Assembly (NCBI GenBank): GCA_027492585.1
Contig: JAPUEK010000033.1
Span: 1 to 64,000 of the forward strand
Direction of reading: 5' to 3'
From: Paracoccaceae bacterium
GTDB taxonomy: Bacteria > Pseudomonadota > Alphaproteobacteria > Rhodobacterales > Rhodobacteraceae
DNA: 64,000 nt
The position numbers and the translations under genes were made by a program. Of the stretch, positions 52,850 to 61,834 are shown piece after piece. The notes below the pieces were generated by a model that was not told where the DNA came from, ran no database searches, and saw only the letters and a program-made list of their open reading frames with translations. Every line of letters begins with the position of its first letter. The stretch's first letter is position 1.

Positions 52850-53140
52850 CAGGCCATATTTCTCTCACGCCAACTCCCCGGAGCGGAGTAGAATTTCTTG
52901 TCTGTAAGAAATGCGATCAGCCTTGGGAGATTCGAGATCTGTGAAACTTCTCCTTGAAGCTGGTGCGCGTTTCCTGTCGGCCCGAATACAAGCTGACTAC
53001 GGCGATCCGGCTGCGGGAATTAATTTCAGGAGGTTATTCCCAATCAGAATATCCAGCTCCACCGGGAATAATCGCTCCTATTCTGACACTGAAACTGCAG
53101 GCCCGGTGCATTCCCCGAACCTCTTGGGGCATTCCCCATA
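52850..53140 (+). promoter_or_regulatory. AT-richer spacer between cas3 and the Cascade operon
   Basis: These 291 bases hold no gene. They contain the hairpin ATTTCTT-GTCTGT-AAGAAAT near 52900 and a direct repeat of GCATTCCCC shortly before cse1. Such a gap suggests that Cascade genes have their own promoter separate from cas3, as in E. coli. No exact promoter could be fixed. Confidence 0.45.
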
Positions 53141-54673
53141 ATGACCGGCAATCTTCTCACCGAGCCGCTCATCTCGACCGACCGGGGATGGCACAGCCTC
53201 CCCGGTCTGTTCGCCGCCATGTCCCGGGGCGAGGTCGCGGCCTTTCCGGCCTTGCGTCCCCATCAGCGCCCCGCCTGGCACATGTTCTGCGTGCAGCTTG
53301 CTGTTCTGGCGCTGGATGCCGCGGGCCTGCGTGACCTGCCCGGCGAGGAGGATCGCTGGCGCAGTGCGCTGCGGGCGCTGACCCCTGACTTCGCCGATGA
53401 CGCCCCCTGGCATCTGGCCCAGCCCGACCGCAAACGCCCGGCTTTCCTGCAACCGCCCGATCCCGGCGGGCAGAAATGGACGCCGGTCGCCACACCGGAT
53501 GCGCTGGATATGCTTATAACCGCGCGTAACCATGATATAAAACGCGAGATCGCCCGTCAGCCGGAACCACAAGACTGGATCTTCGCCCTCGTCAGCCTCC
53601 AGACGATGGAGGGCTACGGCGGCGGCAGAGGCGGTTACAATGGCATCGCCCGGATGAACGGTGGTTTCTCCTCGCGGGCGATGATCGCGCTGGCGCCCGC
53701 GCGCGAAGGCTCCGCCGAGGTCGATCCCTCAGCCTGGTGGGCGCGGGATGTTCGCGCGCTCCTCGCCCGGCGCGGTGGCATTGCCGGGCTGACCCTTCTC
53801 TGGCTCTATCCCTGGGGCGACGGGCCGGGTTTCGATCTGGATCGGCTCGACCCGATGTTCATCGAGGTCTGCCGCCGCATCCGCCTGTCGCAGGCGGGGG
53901 ACCGGATCACCGCCGAGCGCAGCACCTCGAAGGCGGCGCGCGTGGCCGCGAAGGAGGCAAAGGGCAATACCGGCGACCCCTGGGCGCCCGTCCACAAGAC
54001 CGACCACAAGAGCTTCCCCCTTGGCGAGCAGGACTGGAGCCATGAAGTGCTGGTGCGGCTGTTGTATGGCAGCGAGTGGAAGGTTCCCGATCTTGCCCTG
54101 CCGCAGCCGGGGGAAGAGGCCGAGCCGATGGTCCTGATCGCCGAAGCCTTTGCCCGGGGCCAGTCCAAGACCGCCGGGTTCAAGTCGCGCCTCGTGCCGG
54201 TCCCCAAGGCGATGGTCAGGAAGGGGCTGTTCGGATTGCAGCCCATGGCATTTGCTTCGGAAGTGCAGAAGGACATTTCGGCCATCGAGGCTGTTCTGTG
54301 CTGCGCGCTGGCTCTGATCGCGGCCGAAGGTGACAGGGAGAAATATTCTAAACGTGACAAACGTCGCAACCCTTACGACATCCGCGCCCAGCCCGCGCGT
54401 GATGCCTATCGCCATGCGGCGGATCAGGTGTTCTTCGCGGAACTCTGGCTGCGGGCCTCCGCGACAGTGGATGCCGATTTCACCCGGATGCGTCTCGATT
54501 TCCGCAGGTCGCTTGCCGCCATCGCCCGCAGCGAATTCGACATCGCCCGCAGCGCCATTCCCTGCGCCAGCCTGTTCCGCCCCCGCGCCGAGACCCGTGG
54601 CCGCAATGCTTTGGAACACGGCATCGCCAAGGCGCTTGAACCCTTCCAGCGACAGGAGGCACAGGATGCCTGA
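53141..54673 (+). CDS. cse1: Cascade large subunit Cse1 (Cas8e/CasA)
   Basis: 510 residues, the usual Cas8e size. It reads PLISTDRGWHSLPGLFAAMS at the N-terminus, ALRPHQRPAWHMFCVQLAVL near residue 45 and the family loop TMEGYGGGRGGYNGIARMNG near residue 165. The subunit recognises the PAM, opens target DNA and recruits Cas3. No recognisable Shine-Dalgarno precedes the ATG, which is odd for the first gene of an operon. It overlaps cse2 by 8 bp. Confidence 0.93.
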   Translation: MTGNLLTEPLISTDRGWHSLPGLFAAMSRGEVAAFPALRPHQRPAWHMFCVQLAVLALDAAGLRDLPGEEDRWRSALRALTPDFADDAPWHLAQPDRKRPAFLQPPDPGGQKWTPVATPDALDMLITARNHDIKREIARQPEPQDWIFALVSLQTMEGYGGGRGGYNGIARMNGGFSSRAMIALAPAREGSAEVDPSAWWARDVRALLARRGGIAGLTLLWLYPWGDGPGFDLDRLDPMFIEVCRRIRLSQAGDRITAERSTSKAARVAAKEAKGNTGDPWAPVHKTDHKSFPLGEQDWSHEVLVRLLYGSEWKVPDLALPQPGEEAEPMVLIAEAFARGQSKTAGFKSRLVPVPKAMVRKGLFGLQPMAFASEVQKDISAIEAVLCCALALIAAEGDREKYSKRDKRRNPYDIRAQPARDAYRHAADQVFFAELWLRASATVDADFTRMRLDFRRSLAAIARSEFDIARSAIPCASLFRPRAETRGRNALEHGIAKALEPFQRQEAQDA

Positions 54674-55184
54674 CACCCCCGCAGACAGGCATGAAGCCGG
54701 ACCTGAGGACAGGCTCGCCCACCATGCCCTGTCGATCGCCGCCGCTTTGGCCGCAGCCGATCCGGGTGGCAAGGCCGAGGCCCGGCGGATGGACGCGGCC
54801 GGCGCCCCGGTTTTCTGGCGCCAGGTCGCGCGCCTGCGCCTTTCCCCGGCCGAGGAACCCGTCTGGCTGGCCTACACCCGCATGGTGGCGCTGCTGACCC
54901 CGGCCAGTGCCACCACGTCGGTCCATGACGGCAAACGCCCGCTGGGGGCGGTTTTGCATGAGGCCGGGGTGTCCGAACAGCGGCTGGCCCGGTTTCTGGC
55001 CCTGCGTGGCCCTGCCCGGCTGGCGGCGCTGGAGCGGATGATCCGCGGCATCGCCCGCACCCGCCCCCGGCTGGATCTCGTCAGCCTCGCCCGCGCGGCC
55101 TTCGCCCGCGACGGCAATGCCCTCGCCCGCGGCTATTACCGCGCCCTCGACACTTCCCAGACCGAAGAGACCCAGAATGGCTGA
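54666..55184 (+). CDS. cse2: Cascade small subunit Cse2 (CasB)
   Basis: 172 residues from the ATG at 54666 inside the cse1 end; the upstream part of the open frame is in the wrong frame relative to cse1. It is mostly helical and basic, with WRQVARLRLSPAEEPVWLAY near residue 50 and LARAAFARDGNALARGYYRA near the C-terminus, as in CasB. Two copies line the Cascade belly and hold the non-target strand. Overlaps of 8 bp on each side indicate translational coupling. Confidence 0.88.
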   Translation: MPDTPADRHEAGPEDRLAHHALSIAAALAAADPGGKAEARRMDAAGAPVFWRQVARLRLSPAEEPVWLAYTRMVALLTPASATTSVHDGKRPLGAVLHEAGVSEQRLARFLALRGPARLAALERMIRGIARTRPRLDLVSLARAAFARDGNALARGYYRALDTSQTEETQNG

Positions 55185-56313
55185 TCCTCGTTTCCTGCAA
55201 ATCCACTTCCTTGCCCCGTATACCGCGGCGCTCCTGAACCGCGACGATGCCGGGCTGGCCAAGCGGTTGCCCTATGGCGGCACCCTACGCACCCGCGTCA
55301 GTTCGCAATGCCTCAAGCGGCACTGGCGGCTGGCGGAAGACCCCCACGCGCTCGGCCGGATCGCGGGCGCGAGCGATGCCTTCCGCTCGCGCGAGACCAT
55401 CGACCGCAAGGTTCTGGCCGGTCTGACGGATCAGGTGGACGAAACCGTCCTGAAACCGATCCGCGAGGCGCTGCTGGTTGCCGTCTATGGCGACAAGGGC
55501 GCGGACAAGAAATCCCGCCAGACCCTGCTGCTGGGTGAGGTGGAGGTGGCCTACCTGGCCTCCGAGGCGAAACGGCTGGTTGCCGAAGCGGCGGGCGACG
55601 GCAAGGCGGCGCAGGAGATCGCCAAGGATTGGCTGAAGGCCCACAAGGCCAATCTGAAGGCCCTGAGCGAAGGCGCCAAACTCCCCGGCGGCCTGACAGG
55701 CGCCCTGTTCGGCCGCATGGTCACTTCGGACCCGCGCGCCAATATCGACGCGCCGGTGCATGTCGCCCATGCCTTCACCGTCCATGCCGAAGAGGCCGAA
55801 AGCGACTATTTCATCGCCGCCGACGATCTGGCGCGGGACGAGGACACCGGCGCCGACACCATTCAGGAAACCGAACTGACCTCGGGGCTGTTCTACGGCT
55901 ATGTCGTCGTCGACATCCCCGGACTGATCGCCAATCTCGGCGGCGATACAGCACTTGCGGGCGAGGTGCTGCACAACCTCCTGTATCTCATCGCCGAAGT
56001 GTCGCCCGGGGCCAAGCTCGGCTCGACCGCCCCCTATTCCCGCGCCTCCTTCCTGCTGGTCGAGGCGGGCGACCGCCAGCCGCGCTCGCTGGCCGAGGCT
56101 TTCCGCGAGGCCTGCGCCGCCAGCACGGGTCCCGCTGTCGCCCGGCTCACCACGCATCTTCAGGCGCTGGACGCGGCTTACGCCACGGGCGAGACGCGCC
56201 GGGTGATGACGCTGGCCAATGCCGGGGTTCCGGGTGCCGAGCGCGGGTCGCTTGCCGATCTGGCAGGCTTTGCGCGGGCGCTGCCCGGGCAGCTGGCGGA
56301 AAGCGCGGCATGA
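55177..56313 (+). CDS. cas7: Cascade backbone subunit Cas7e (Cse4/CasC)
   Basis: 378 residues from the ATG at 55177. It reads RFLQIHFLAPYTAALLNRDD, YGGTLRTRVSSQCLKRHWR and then LFGRMVTSDPRANIDAPVHV AHAFTVHAEE near residue 185. These are diagnostic for Cas7e (DevR family). Six copies bind the crRNA spacer. The start overlaps cse2 by 8 bp, and the stop overlaps cas5 in an ATGA junction. Confidence 0.94.
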   Translation: MADPRFLQIHFLAPYTAALLNRDDAGLAKRLPYGGTLRTRVSSQCLKRHWRLAEDPHALGRIAGASDAFRSRETIDRKVLAGLTDQVDETVLKPIREALLVAVYGDKGADKKSRQTLLLGEVEVAYLASEAKRLVAEAAGDGKAAQEIAKDWLKAHKANLKALSEGAKLPGGLTGALFGRMVTSDPRANIDAPVHVAHAFTVHAEEAESDYFIAADDLARDEDTGADTIQETELTSGLFYGYVVVDIPGLIANLGGDTALAGEVLHNLLYLIAEVSPGAKLGSTAPYSRASFLLVEAGDRQPRSLAEAFREACAASTGPAVARLTTHLQALDAAYATGETRRVMTLANAGVPGAERGSLADLAGFARALPGQLAESAA

Positions 56314-56975
56314 TGCACCGCTGGCTGCATCTGCGCCTGACCGCCCCGCTGCTGGCCTTTGGCGGCGTTGCGGTCGATCAGGTCGGGCCGACGCGGGATT
56401 TCCCCTCGGCCTCGGCCCTGACCGGCCTTTTGGCCAATGCCCTCGGGCTGCGCCGCGAGGACTGGCAGGCGCATCAGGCCCTTCAGAACCGGCTGATCTT
56501 CGGCGCGGTGAATGCCCGGCAGGGCCGCCCGCTGACCGACAACCAGAATGCCAAGCTGGAAGCCAATGATCGCGGCTGGACCACCTGGGGCAGCCCCGAT
56601 GAGCGTGCCGGTGCGAGCTATGACAGTCCCCACCGCCGCCGCCGAGACTATCTGGCCGATCACGATTGCCATGTCGTGCTGCGCCTGACCGATGATGCGG
56701 CGCCGGACCTCGACCGTCTCGCCGCTGCTCTGGACCGTCCGGCCCGCCCGCTGTTTCTCGGCCGCAAGCCCTGCCTGCCCAGCGGTCCCTTGCTGCAAGG
56801 GCTGCTCACCGCCGATACGGTTCGTGCGGCATTGGCGGCGACCGGCCAGACCGGAACCGCGCTCTGGCCCGCCGAGGAAGGCGCCGGCACGATGACGGAG
56901 CGTGCGGATCTGCGGGCCTGGCGCAACGGCTATCATGCCGGCAGCCGCCGGGTCAGCCTGGGGAAAATCGCATGA
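56310..56975 (+). CDS. cas5: Cascade subunit Cas5e (CasD)
   Basis: 221 residues from the first of two adjacent ATGs at 56310. It has the RAMP start HRWLHLRLTAPLLAFGGVA, then GPTRDFPSASALTGLLANAL and RRRDYLADHDCHVVLRL, and GRKPCLPSGPL near residue 152. Cas5e caps the Cascade backbone and grips the 5' handle of the crRNA. ATGA overlaps on both sides tie it to cas7 and cas6e. Confidence 0.93.
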   Translation: MMHRWLHLRLTAPLLAFGGVAVDQVGPTRDFPSASALTGLLANALGLRREDWQAHQALQNRLIFGAVNARQGRPLTDNQNAKLEANDRGWTTWGSPDERAGASYDSPHRRRRDYLADHDCHVVLRLTDDAAPDLDRLAAALDRPARPLFLGRKPCLPSGPLLQGLLTADTVRAALAATGQTGTALWPAEEGAGTMTERADLRAWRNGYHAGSRRVSLGKIA

Positions 56976-57718
56976 GCCTGCACCTCGTCGAACTGCCGGT
57001 CGATCTGCGACAACTGCATCTTTGGGCCGGCAGCCGGCAGACACCGGGGGGCGGGTCGGATGAGGGGCTCACCCTGCATCACCTGCTGGGCGAGGTCTTC
57101 GGCCCCGGCGTGCTGCAACCTTTCCGCCTGATGGTTGCCCCCGGCGCGAGGCAAGGCACGCTCTTCGCCTATGCGGGCCGTGATGCGAATGCCCTGCGCC
57201 AGAGCGCCGGGCTGAGCCAGACCCCCTCGGAGGCTGCGGCCATCCGGCTGGATCGCCTCCGCTCCATCCCCCGGCCGGACACGACCTGGCAACCGGGGCA
57301 GCGTATCGGCTTTGACCTGCGGATGCGCCCTGTGGTGCGGCTGGCATCGCCGCTGTCCGGCCGGACCGGAGACGGCCAGCCCCTCACCTTCCGCAAAGGG
57401 GCGGAGGTGGATGCCTTCCTCGCCCGTGTCCTGCGGGACGAGGAGGTGACGCGCGAAGCGGTCTATCTGGACTGGCTGGCCGCGCGGCTGGCGCCCGGCG
57501 CCGAACTGGGCCGGGAAACCAGCCGTCTGACCAGCTTTCGCCGGGAGATCGCGGTGCGGAACGGACGCCGAATCGAGGGGCCGGATGCGACAGTGCATGG
57601 CACGCTGACCGTCACCGATGCCGCCGCCTTTGCCCGGCTGCTGGCAGGCGGCATCGGGCGTCACCGCAGTTACGGCTATGGTATGCTGCTGCTGCGCCCG
57701 CCGCAGGGACCACGCTGA
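56972..57718 (+). CDS. cas6e: crRNA-processing endoribonuclease Cas6e (CasE)
   Basis: 248 residues. It shows LDEG-type early strands, DEGLTLHHLLGEVFGPGVLQ PFRLM, and the C-terminal glycine-rich loop GGIGRHRSYGYGMLLLRP that contacts the repeat hairpin in this family. Cas6e cuts each repeat 3' of its hairpin and stays bound as the crRNA cap. The CCCCCGC/GCGGGG hairpin of the array is its expected substrate. It overlaps cas5 by 4 bp and cas1 by 1 bp. Confidence 0.93.
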   Translation: MSLHLVELPVDLRQLHLWAGSRQTPGGGSDEGLTLHHLLGEVFGPGVLQPFRLMVAPGARQGTLFAYAGRDANALRQSAGLSQTPSEAAAIRLDRLRSIPRPDTTWQPGQRIGFDLRMRPVVRLASPLSGRTGDGQPLTFRKGAEVDAFLARVLRDEEVTREAVYLDWLAARLAPGAELGRETSRLTSFRREIAVRNGRRIEGPDATVHGTLTVTDAAAFARLLAGGIGRHRSYGYGMLLLRPPQGPR

Positions 57719-58596
57719 TGCTCAAGGGCAGGCTCGGCCTCGACAGCGCCAAGGTGCCCCATGCCGACCGAGCGGGCTGTCTTTACCTCGCGCGCGGGGC
57801 GCTCACGGCGCGGGATGGCACGCTGGCCTTCCTGCAAGGACAGACCACCGAGGCGGATGCGTTGCAGCCGGGCGACTATGCCATCCCGCTGCAAGGCGTG
57901 TCGATCATCCTGCTCGGACCGGGCTCGACGGTCAGCCACGACGCGCTGCGGCTTCTGGCTCATGCCCGCACCGCCCTCGCCGCCGTCGGCGAGGATGGGG
58001 TGCGCTTCTATACCGCGCCGCCGATGATCCCCGACCGCTCGGGTCTTGCCCGGCTTCAGGCGCGGATCTGGGCAGACGACGATCTTCGGATCATGACGGC
58101 CCGGCGCATGTATGCCGTCCGTCTGGGCGAGATTCTGCCCCATGCCGATCTTGATGTCCTGCGCGGGATCGAGGGCGCGCGGATGAAGCAGACCTATGCC
58201 CTGCACGCACAGCGCATCGGCATCGACTGGCAGGGCCGCCGCTATGACCGCAGCACTCCGATGGGGGCCGACCTGCCCAATCAGGCGCTGAACCATGCCG
58301 CCTCGGCCATCGAGGCCGCCGCCGCCATCGCCGTCTGCGCCACCGCCACCATTCCGCAGCTCGGCTTCATCCACGAGGACCCGGGCCAGAGCTTCGTTCT
58401 GGACATCGCCGATCTCTGGCGCGATCCGGTGACGATCCCCTGCGCCTTCAAGGCGGCCAGGATCGCGCTCGACCGGCCCGGCGAGAATGTCGAACGCCTC
58501 GCCCGTCGCCTGACCGGAGAGACCATCGCCCTCAAGGGCGTGATCCCGGCGATGATCGAGCGGATCAAGGCACTGATCGAGGGGCGCGATCCCTGA
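57718..58596 (+). CDS. cas1: CRISPR integrase Cas1e
   Basis: 292 residues, standard Cas1e length. Catalytic metal residues appear intact: Glu in LRGIEGARMKQTYALHA, His in PQLGFIHEDPGQSF and Asp in FVLDIADLWRDPV. Cas1 with Cas2 integrates new spacers at the leader end. Its stop overlaps the cas2 start by one base (TGATG). Since cas2 is disrupted, the enzyme may lack its partner. Confidence 0.94.
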   Translation: MLKGRLGLDSAKVPHADRAGCLYLARGALTARDGTLAFLQGQTTEADALQPGDYAIPLQGVSIILLGPGSTVSHDALRLLAHARTALAAVGEDGVRFYTAPPMIPDRSGLARLQARIWADDDLRIMTARRMYAVRLGEILPHADLDVLRGIEGARMKQTYALHAQRIGIDWQGRRYDRSTPMGADLPNQALNHAASAIEAAAAIAVCATATIPQLGFIHEDPGQSFVLDIADLWRDPVTIPCAFKAARIALDRPGENVERLARRLTGETIALKGVIPAMIERIKALIEGRDP

Positions 58597-58887
58597 TGCC
58601 CCTGACGATGATCGTGACCCGTGATGTCGAGGCGCTACCGCGGCTTTCTCACCTCGGTGATGCTGGAGATTGCGCCGGGCGTCCATGTCGCCCCCGAGAT
58701 GTCGGCCGGCGTCCGCGGACGGGTCTGGTCGGTGATGACCGACTGGTGGACGGCGCTCGGCCGCGGCGCGCTGATCATGGTCTGGCGTGACACGGGCGCG
58801 ACCGGAAACCTGAGGATCGAGACCCTGGGCGAGCCGCCCAAGGAGATCGTCGACGCGGACGGAGTTTTGCTCGTCAAGCGTGCGTAA
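58596..58887 (+). pseudogene. cas2: cas2e with apparent 2-nt frameshift
   Basis: The frame from 58596 begins with the canonical Cas2e strand PLTMIVTRDVE, then runs into unrelated Arg/Pro residues. The canonical continuation RYRGFLTSVMLEIAPGVHVA, WSVMTDWWTALGRGALIMVW and LGEPPKEIVDADGVLLVKRA is in another frame. Two extra bases after codon 12 (near 58631) would restore a normal 97-residue Cas2e. A GTG/ATG at 58621-58626 could give an 87-residue protein lacking beta strand 1 and its metal-site Asp. It is either a true inactivating mutation or a sequence error. Confidence 0.85.
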
Positions 58888-58950
58888 GGAAAAAATACTC
58901 GCGCGTGGGCTCTTTGACATTGCTGGAAATTCAATGTAGTAGCCGAGAGA
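58888..58950 (+). promoter_or_regulatory. CRISPR leader
   Basis: This is the AT-rich 63-bp stretch (for example GGAAAAAATACT and GAAATTCAATGTAG) between cas2 and the first intact repeat. It is the expected place for array transcription start and spacer integration. The repeats nearest to it are the best conserved. Confidence 0.7.
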
Positions 58951-59284
58951 GGCTCCCCCGCACTCGCGGGGATAGACCCTGGCTCCCTTCGTCATGCCGA
59001 CTTCGCAGTGCGACTCCCCCGCACTCGCGGGGATAGACCCGACCTCTCAGATGTGATCGAGGCTGGCGTTGTGGCTCCCCCGCACCCGCGGGGATAGACC
59101 CAGGTATACCCATACCGAATTGGCACTGCCTATGGCTCCCCCGCACTCGCGGGGATAGACCTTTGATCCTGAAGGCGTTGATCGCCTTGTCGCCGGCTCC
59201 CCCGCACCCGCGGGGATAGACCCGGCGACGGCAGCTTTACGGCTGCGGGCGGCACGGCTCCCCCGTACCCGCGGGGATAGGCCC
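58951..59284 (+). CRISPR. type I-E CRISPR array, 6 repeats and 5 spacers
   Basis: 29-nt repeats start at 58951, 59012, 59073, 59134, 59195 and 59256 with an exact 61-bp period and 32-nt spacers. The consensus begins GGCTCCCCCGCACTCGCG and ends GGGATAGACCC, with a CCCGC/GCGGG hairpin for Cas6e. Repeat variants include CACCCGCG (copies 3 and 5) and, in the last copy, GTACCCGCG and ATAGGCCC, marking it as the leader-distal end. Transcription runs from the leader beside cas2. No spacer was seen to match the Mu-like element in this window by eye. Confidence 0.97.
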
Positions 59285-59632
59285 CCGTGTGGGGCATGTC
59301 TGGCAGGGCGTCGGGGAACCGCGCCTGGCGATCAGGCCTGACCCGCCTTCACAACATGATCAGTTCCGGCGGCTCGGGCCCTGATCGCCGACTGCCGGGT
59401 AGGGCAATGTTGCCGCCGATAGGGGGGCGGTTTTGGGTGCCTGTTGGCACTATCGGCGGAAGATTGCACGGGCTCCGCATGGCAGAGGGAATGGCCTCTG
59501 CCAGTCAAACCTTCTCCGGCATGGAAATATCGGCGTCGTCCCAGGCGCCATCGGACCCCTCGCACGCGGGAAGTGGCCGCTCATGAAAACGCGGGGACCC
59601 CCTCCCCCCGCCTGCCGCTCATCGGCCCCCCT
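59285..59632. other. 348-bp region downstream of the CRISPR array
   Basis: No gene is supported. A long-range inverted repeat GCCGCCGATAG / CTATCGGCGG (about 59412-59460) encloses a G-run and could end array transcription. The remaining frames are short and unlike known proteins. Confidence 0.5.
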
Positions 59633-60541
59633 TCAGAACACCGAGGCGAAACGCTCCGGCAGGCGGTAAAGCTCCTTCGTGCGTCCGCCGCCCCAGAAGG
59701 CCACCTTGTCGTCGTGAAGAAGCTGCTGCCCCTCCACCATCTTGCGGCGGAACTCCGGCAGTTCGGCGTCCTCGCGCACCGGCCTGCCGGCGGCGAGCTT
59801 GCGGAAATTCTCCAGATCCTTGCCCCAGGCATGGCCGACCGTGGCCGGGTCCTTCTCCCCGGTCATGATCTCGCGCATCTCCTTGCGCCCGCCGAGCCTT
59901 TCGCTGGCGATGTCGAAGTCGAAGAACCGCAGGTGCAGCAGGTAAAGATGCGGGTCGAGCGCGCGCGGCAGGTGGTTGTTGGCATGGCCGCCGATGGTGA
60001 AGGCCACATCCTTGCGGATGATGCAGGGCTTGGAATAATTCGCATTGGCGCGGAACACCCGTCGCCGCGCGAGGATCGGCTCGCCCGCCACGATCGGCTC
60101 CGGCTCCACCTCCGGGTTGTGGATCAGCTCGATCGCAAAGGGGCAGAGCGATTTCGGCACCCCCGCCCCCTCGAACCGGCGCATGTATTCCACCAGATCG
60201 GTCCCCACCTGCGGATCGAGGATCACCACCTCATCGACATCGCCGACGAAGAGCCAGTTGTAATAGCGCAGCATCCCCGAGGCGAATTGCGAAATCAGGT
60301 TCCACCGCCGCCGATCCAGCCGGAAAAGCTGCGGATCGCGCGGCAGGCGGATGACGTTGCAGCCCTCGGCGATGCGCGCATGTTCGGGATCGCCGCCATG
60401 GCTCAGGACGTAAAGATGCTGGCGGCCGAATTGTTTCCCGTAGTGATCCACCCAGCGTTGAAGGAAGAGGTAATCCTTGTAGGCCATGGTGATCGCGCCG
60501 CAGGGCGCCTTGGTCGGGTCCATGATCGCGCGCTGCGCCAT
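59633..60541 (-). CDS. glycosyltransferase family 2-like protein
   Basis: 302 residues with a GT-A-like pattern of the Glyco_tranf_2_4 type: ITMAYKDYLFLQRWVDHYGK at the start, HLYVLSHGGDPEHARIAEGC, and the metal-binding acidic motif YNWLFVGDVDEVVILDPQVG near residue 98. No membrane helix or signal peptide, so cytoplasmic. It probably adds a sugar to a surface polysaccharide. It is divergent from the GSCFA gene and likely part of the same surface-glycan locus. Confidence 0.82.
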   Translation of the reverse strand: MAQRAIMDPTKAPCGAITMAYKDYLFLQRWVDHYGKQFGRQHLYVLSHGGDPEHARIAEGCNVIRLPRDPQLFRLDRRRWNLISQFASGMLRYYNWLFVGDVDEVVILDPQVGTDLVEYMRRFEGAGVPKSLCPFAIELIHNPEVEPEPIVAGEPILARRRVFRANANYSKPCIIRKDVAFTIGGHANNHLPRALDPHLYLLHLRFFDFDIASERLGGRKEMREIMTGEKDPATVGHAWGKDLENFRKLAAGRPVREDAELPEFRRKMVEGQQLLHDDKVAFWGGGRTKELYRLPERFASVF

Positions 60542-60729
60542 TGCAAGATTTCCAAGTCAGGGAACGGGTTATGCTAACATGCCCTCCGCGAAAACTTCAA
60601 GTTGACAGAGACGGGCCTGCGTTTCATGCAGGCAGGAGGCCGGAAAACTGTTGACGTTCCATAAACAATCCCGACCGTAGTGTTACCGGGTAAAGGGGCC
60701 GTGCCGCCCCGCGCAGAAAGACCAGACCG

Positions 60730-61821
60730 ATGCCGCATCCCTATGAGACCCTGCCCGAGGACCGCTTCTGGCGCACCGCCGTCGCCGAACGGCAGCCGCT
60801 TGAGATCGAAGGGCTCTGGCAGCCGAAGTTCCGCATCAAGGCGCGCAACCGGATCGTGACGGCGGGCTCCTGCTTTGCCCAGCATTTCAGCCGGGCGCTC
60901 GTGGCGCGCGGCTATCGTTGGACCGATCTCGAACCGGGGCCGGAGGGGCTGACGCCCGAGCAGCGCCATGATTACCACTACGGCACCTTCAGCTTCCGCA
61001 CCGGCAACATCTATACGCCGAAGATGCTGCGCCAATGGCTCGAATGGGCCTTCGGCGTGCAACCCGTGCCGGAGGATGTCTGGGAAACGGATGGCCGCTT
61101 CTACGACCCTTTCCGGCCGGGGGTGGAGCCGGGCGGGTTTGAAAGCCTCGCCGAATTGCGGGCCTCCCGCGACGGGACGCTGGCGGCGATCCGCAAGGCG
61201 GTCGAGGTCGCGCAGGTTTTCGTCTTCACCATGGGCCTGACCGAGGCCTGGCAGAACAAGGCGACCGGCACAGAATATGCCGTCTGCCCCGGCACCGTGG
61301 CGGGGGAGTTCGACGCGGAGCGCCATGTCTTCGTCAACCACCGCTACGGCGACCTTCTGGGCGATCTTCTTTCTGCCATCCGGCTGATGCGCCAGCAGAA
61401 CCGCGGGCTGAACGTTCTGCTCACCGTCTCGCCGGTGCCGCTGACCGCGACCGCCTCCGGCCAGCATGTGCTGACCGCGACGAGCGCGTCGAAATCCATC
61501 CTGCGCGCCGTCGCCGCGGCCGCCTGCGAGGGGAGGGCCAATGTCGATTATTTTCCCTCTTATGAGATCATCACCCATCCGGTCTATCGCGGCCAGTTCT
61601 TCGCGCCGAACCAGCGGTCGGTGCTGCCCGCCGGGGTCGATCATGTGATGGCGAGCTTCTTCCGCGATCAGGCGGCGCGGTTCGAGGGCAAGGAACCGGG
61701 GCGCAAGGCCCCCCCCGCCCCGGACCCCGAGGCCGCGATCCCCGAGCCGGACGGCGATCTCGACGAAGAAGCCGAACTGCGTTGCGAGGAAGAAATCCTC
61801 GCGGCCTTCGCACCGCGCTGA
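60730..61821 (+). CDS. GSCFA domain protein
   Basis: 363 residues. The name-giving motif is RIVTAGSCFAQHFSRALVAR near residue 45, and YGTFSFRTGNIYTPKMLRQW follows near residue 90. TMGLTEAWQNKATGTEYAVC and SASKSILRAVA fit the family's SGNH/GDSL-esterase-like core. GSCFA proteins occur in polysaccharide and capsule loci but their reaction is unknown; deacetylation or acyl transfer on glycans is a reasonable guess. It is the first of four plus-strand genes. Confidence 0.85.
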   Translation: MPHPYETLPEDRFWRTAVAERQPLEIEGLWQPKFRIKARNRIVTAGSCFAQHFSRALVARGYRWTDLEPGPEGLTPEQRHDYHYGTFSFRTGNIYTPKMLRQWLEWAFGVQPVPEDVWETDGRFYDPFRPGVEPGGFESLAELRASRDGTLAAIRKAVEVAQVFVFTMGLTEAWQNKATGTEYAVCPGTVAGEFDAERHVFVNHRYGDLLGDLLSAIRLMRQQNRGLNVLLTVSPVPLTATASGQHVLTATSASKSILRAVAAAACEGRANVDYFPSYEIITHPVYRGQFFAPNQRSVLPAGVDHVMASFFRDQAARFEGKEPGRKAPPAPDPEAAIPEPDGDLDEEAELRCEEEILAAFAPR

Positions 61822-61834
61822 GGAGGGGAGGGCT

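Noticed and set aside
58951-59284. Spacers targeting the Mu-like element in this window
   Set aside because: Comparing the five spacers by eye with the element gave no match; a proper alignment would be needed to exclude partial ones.
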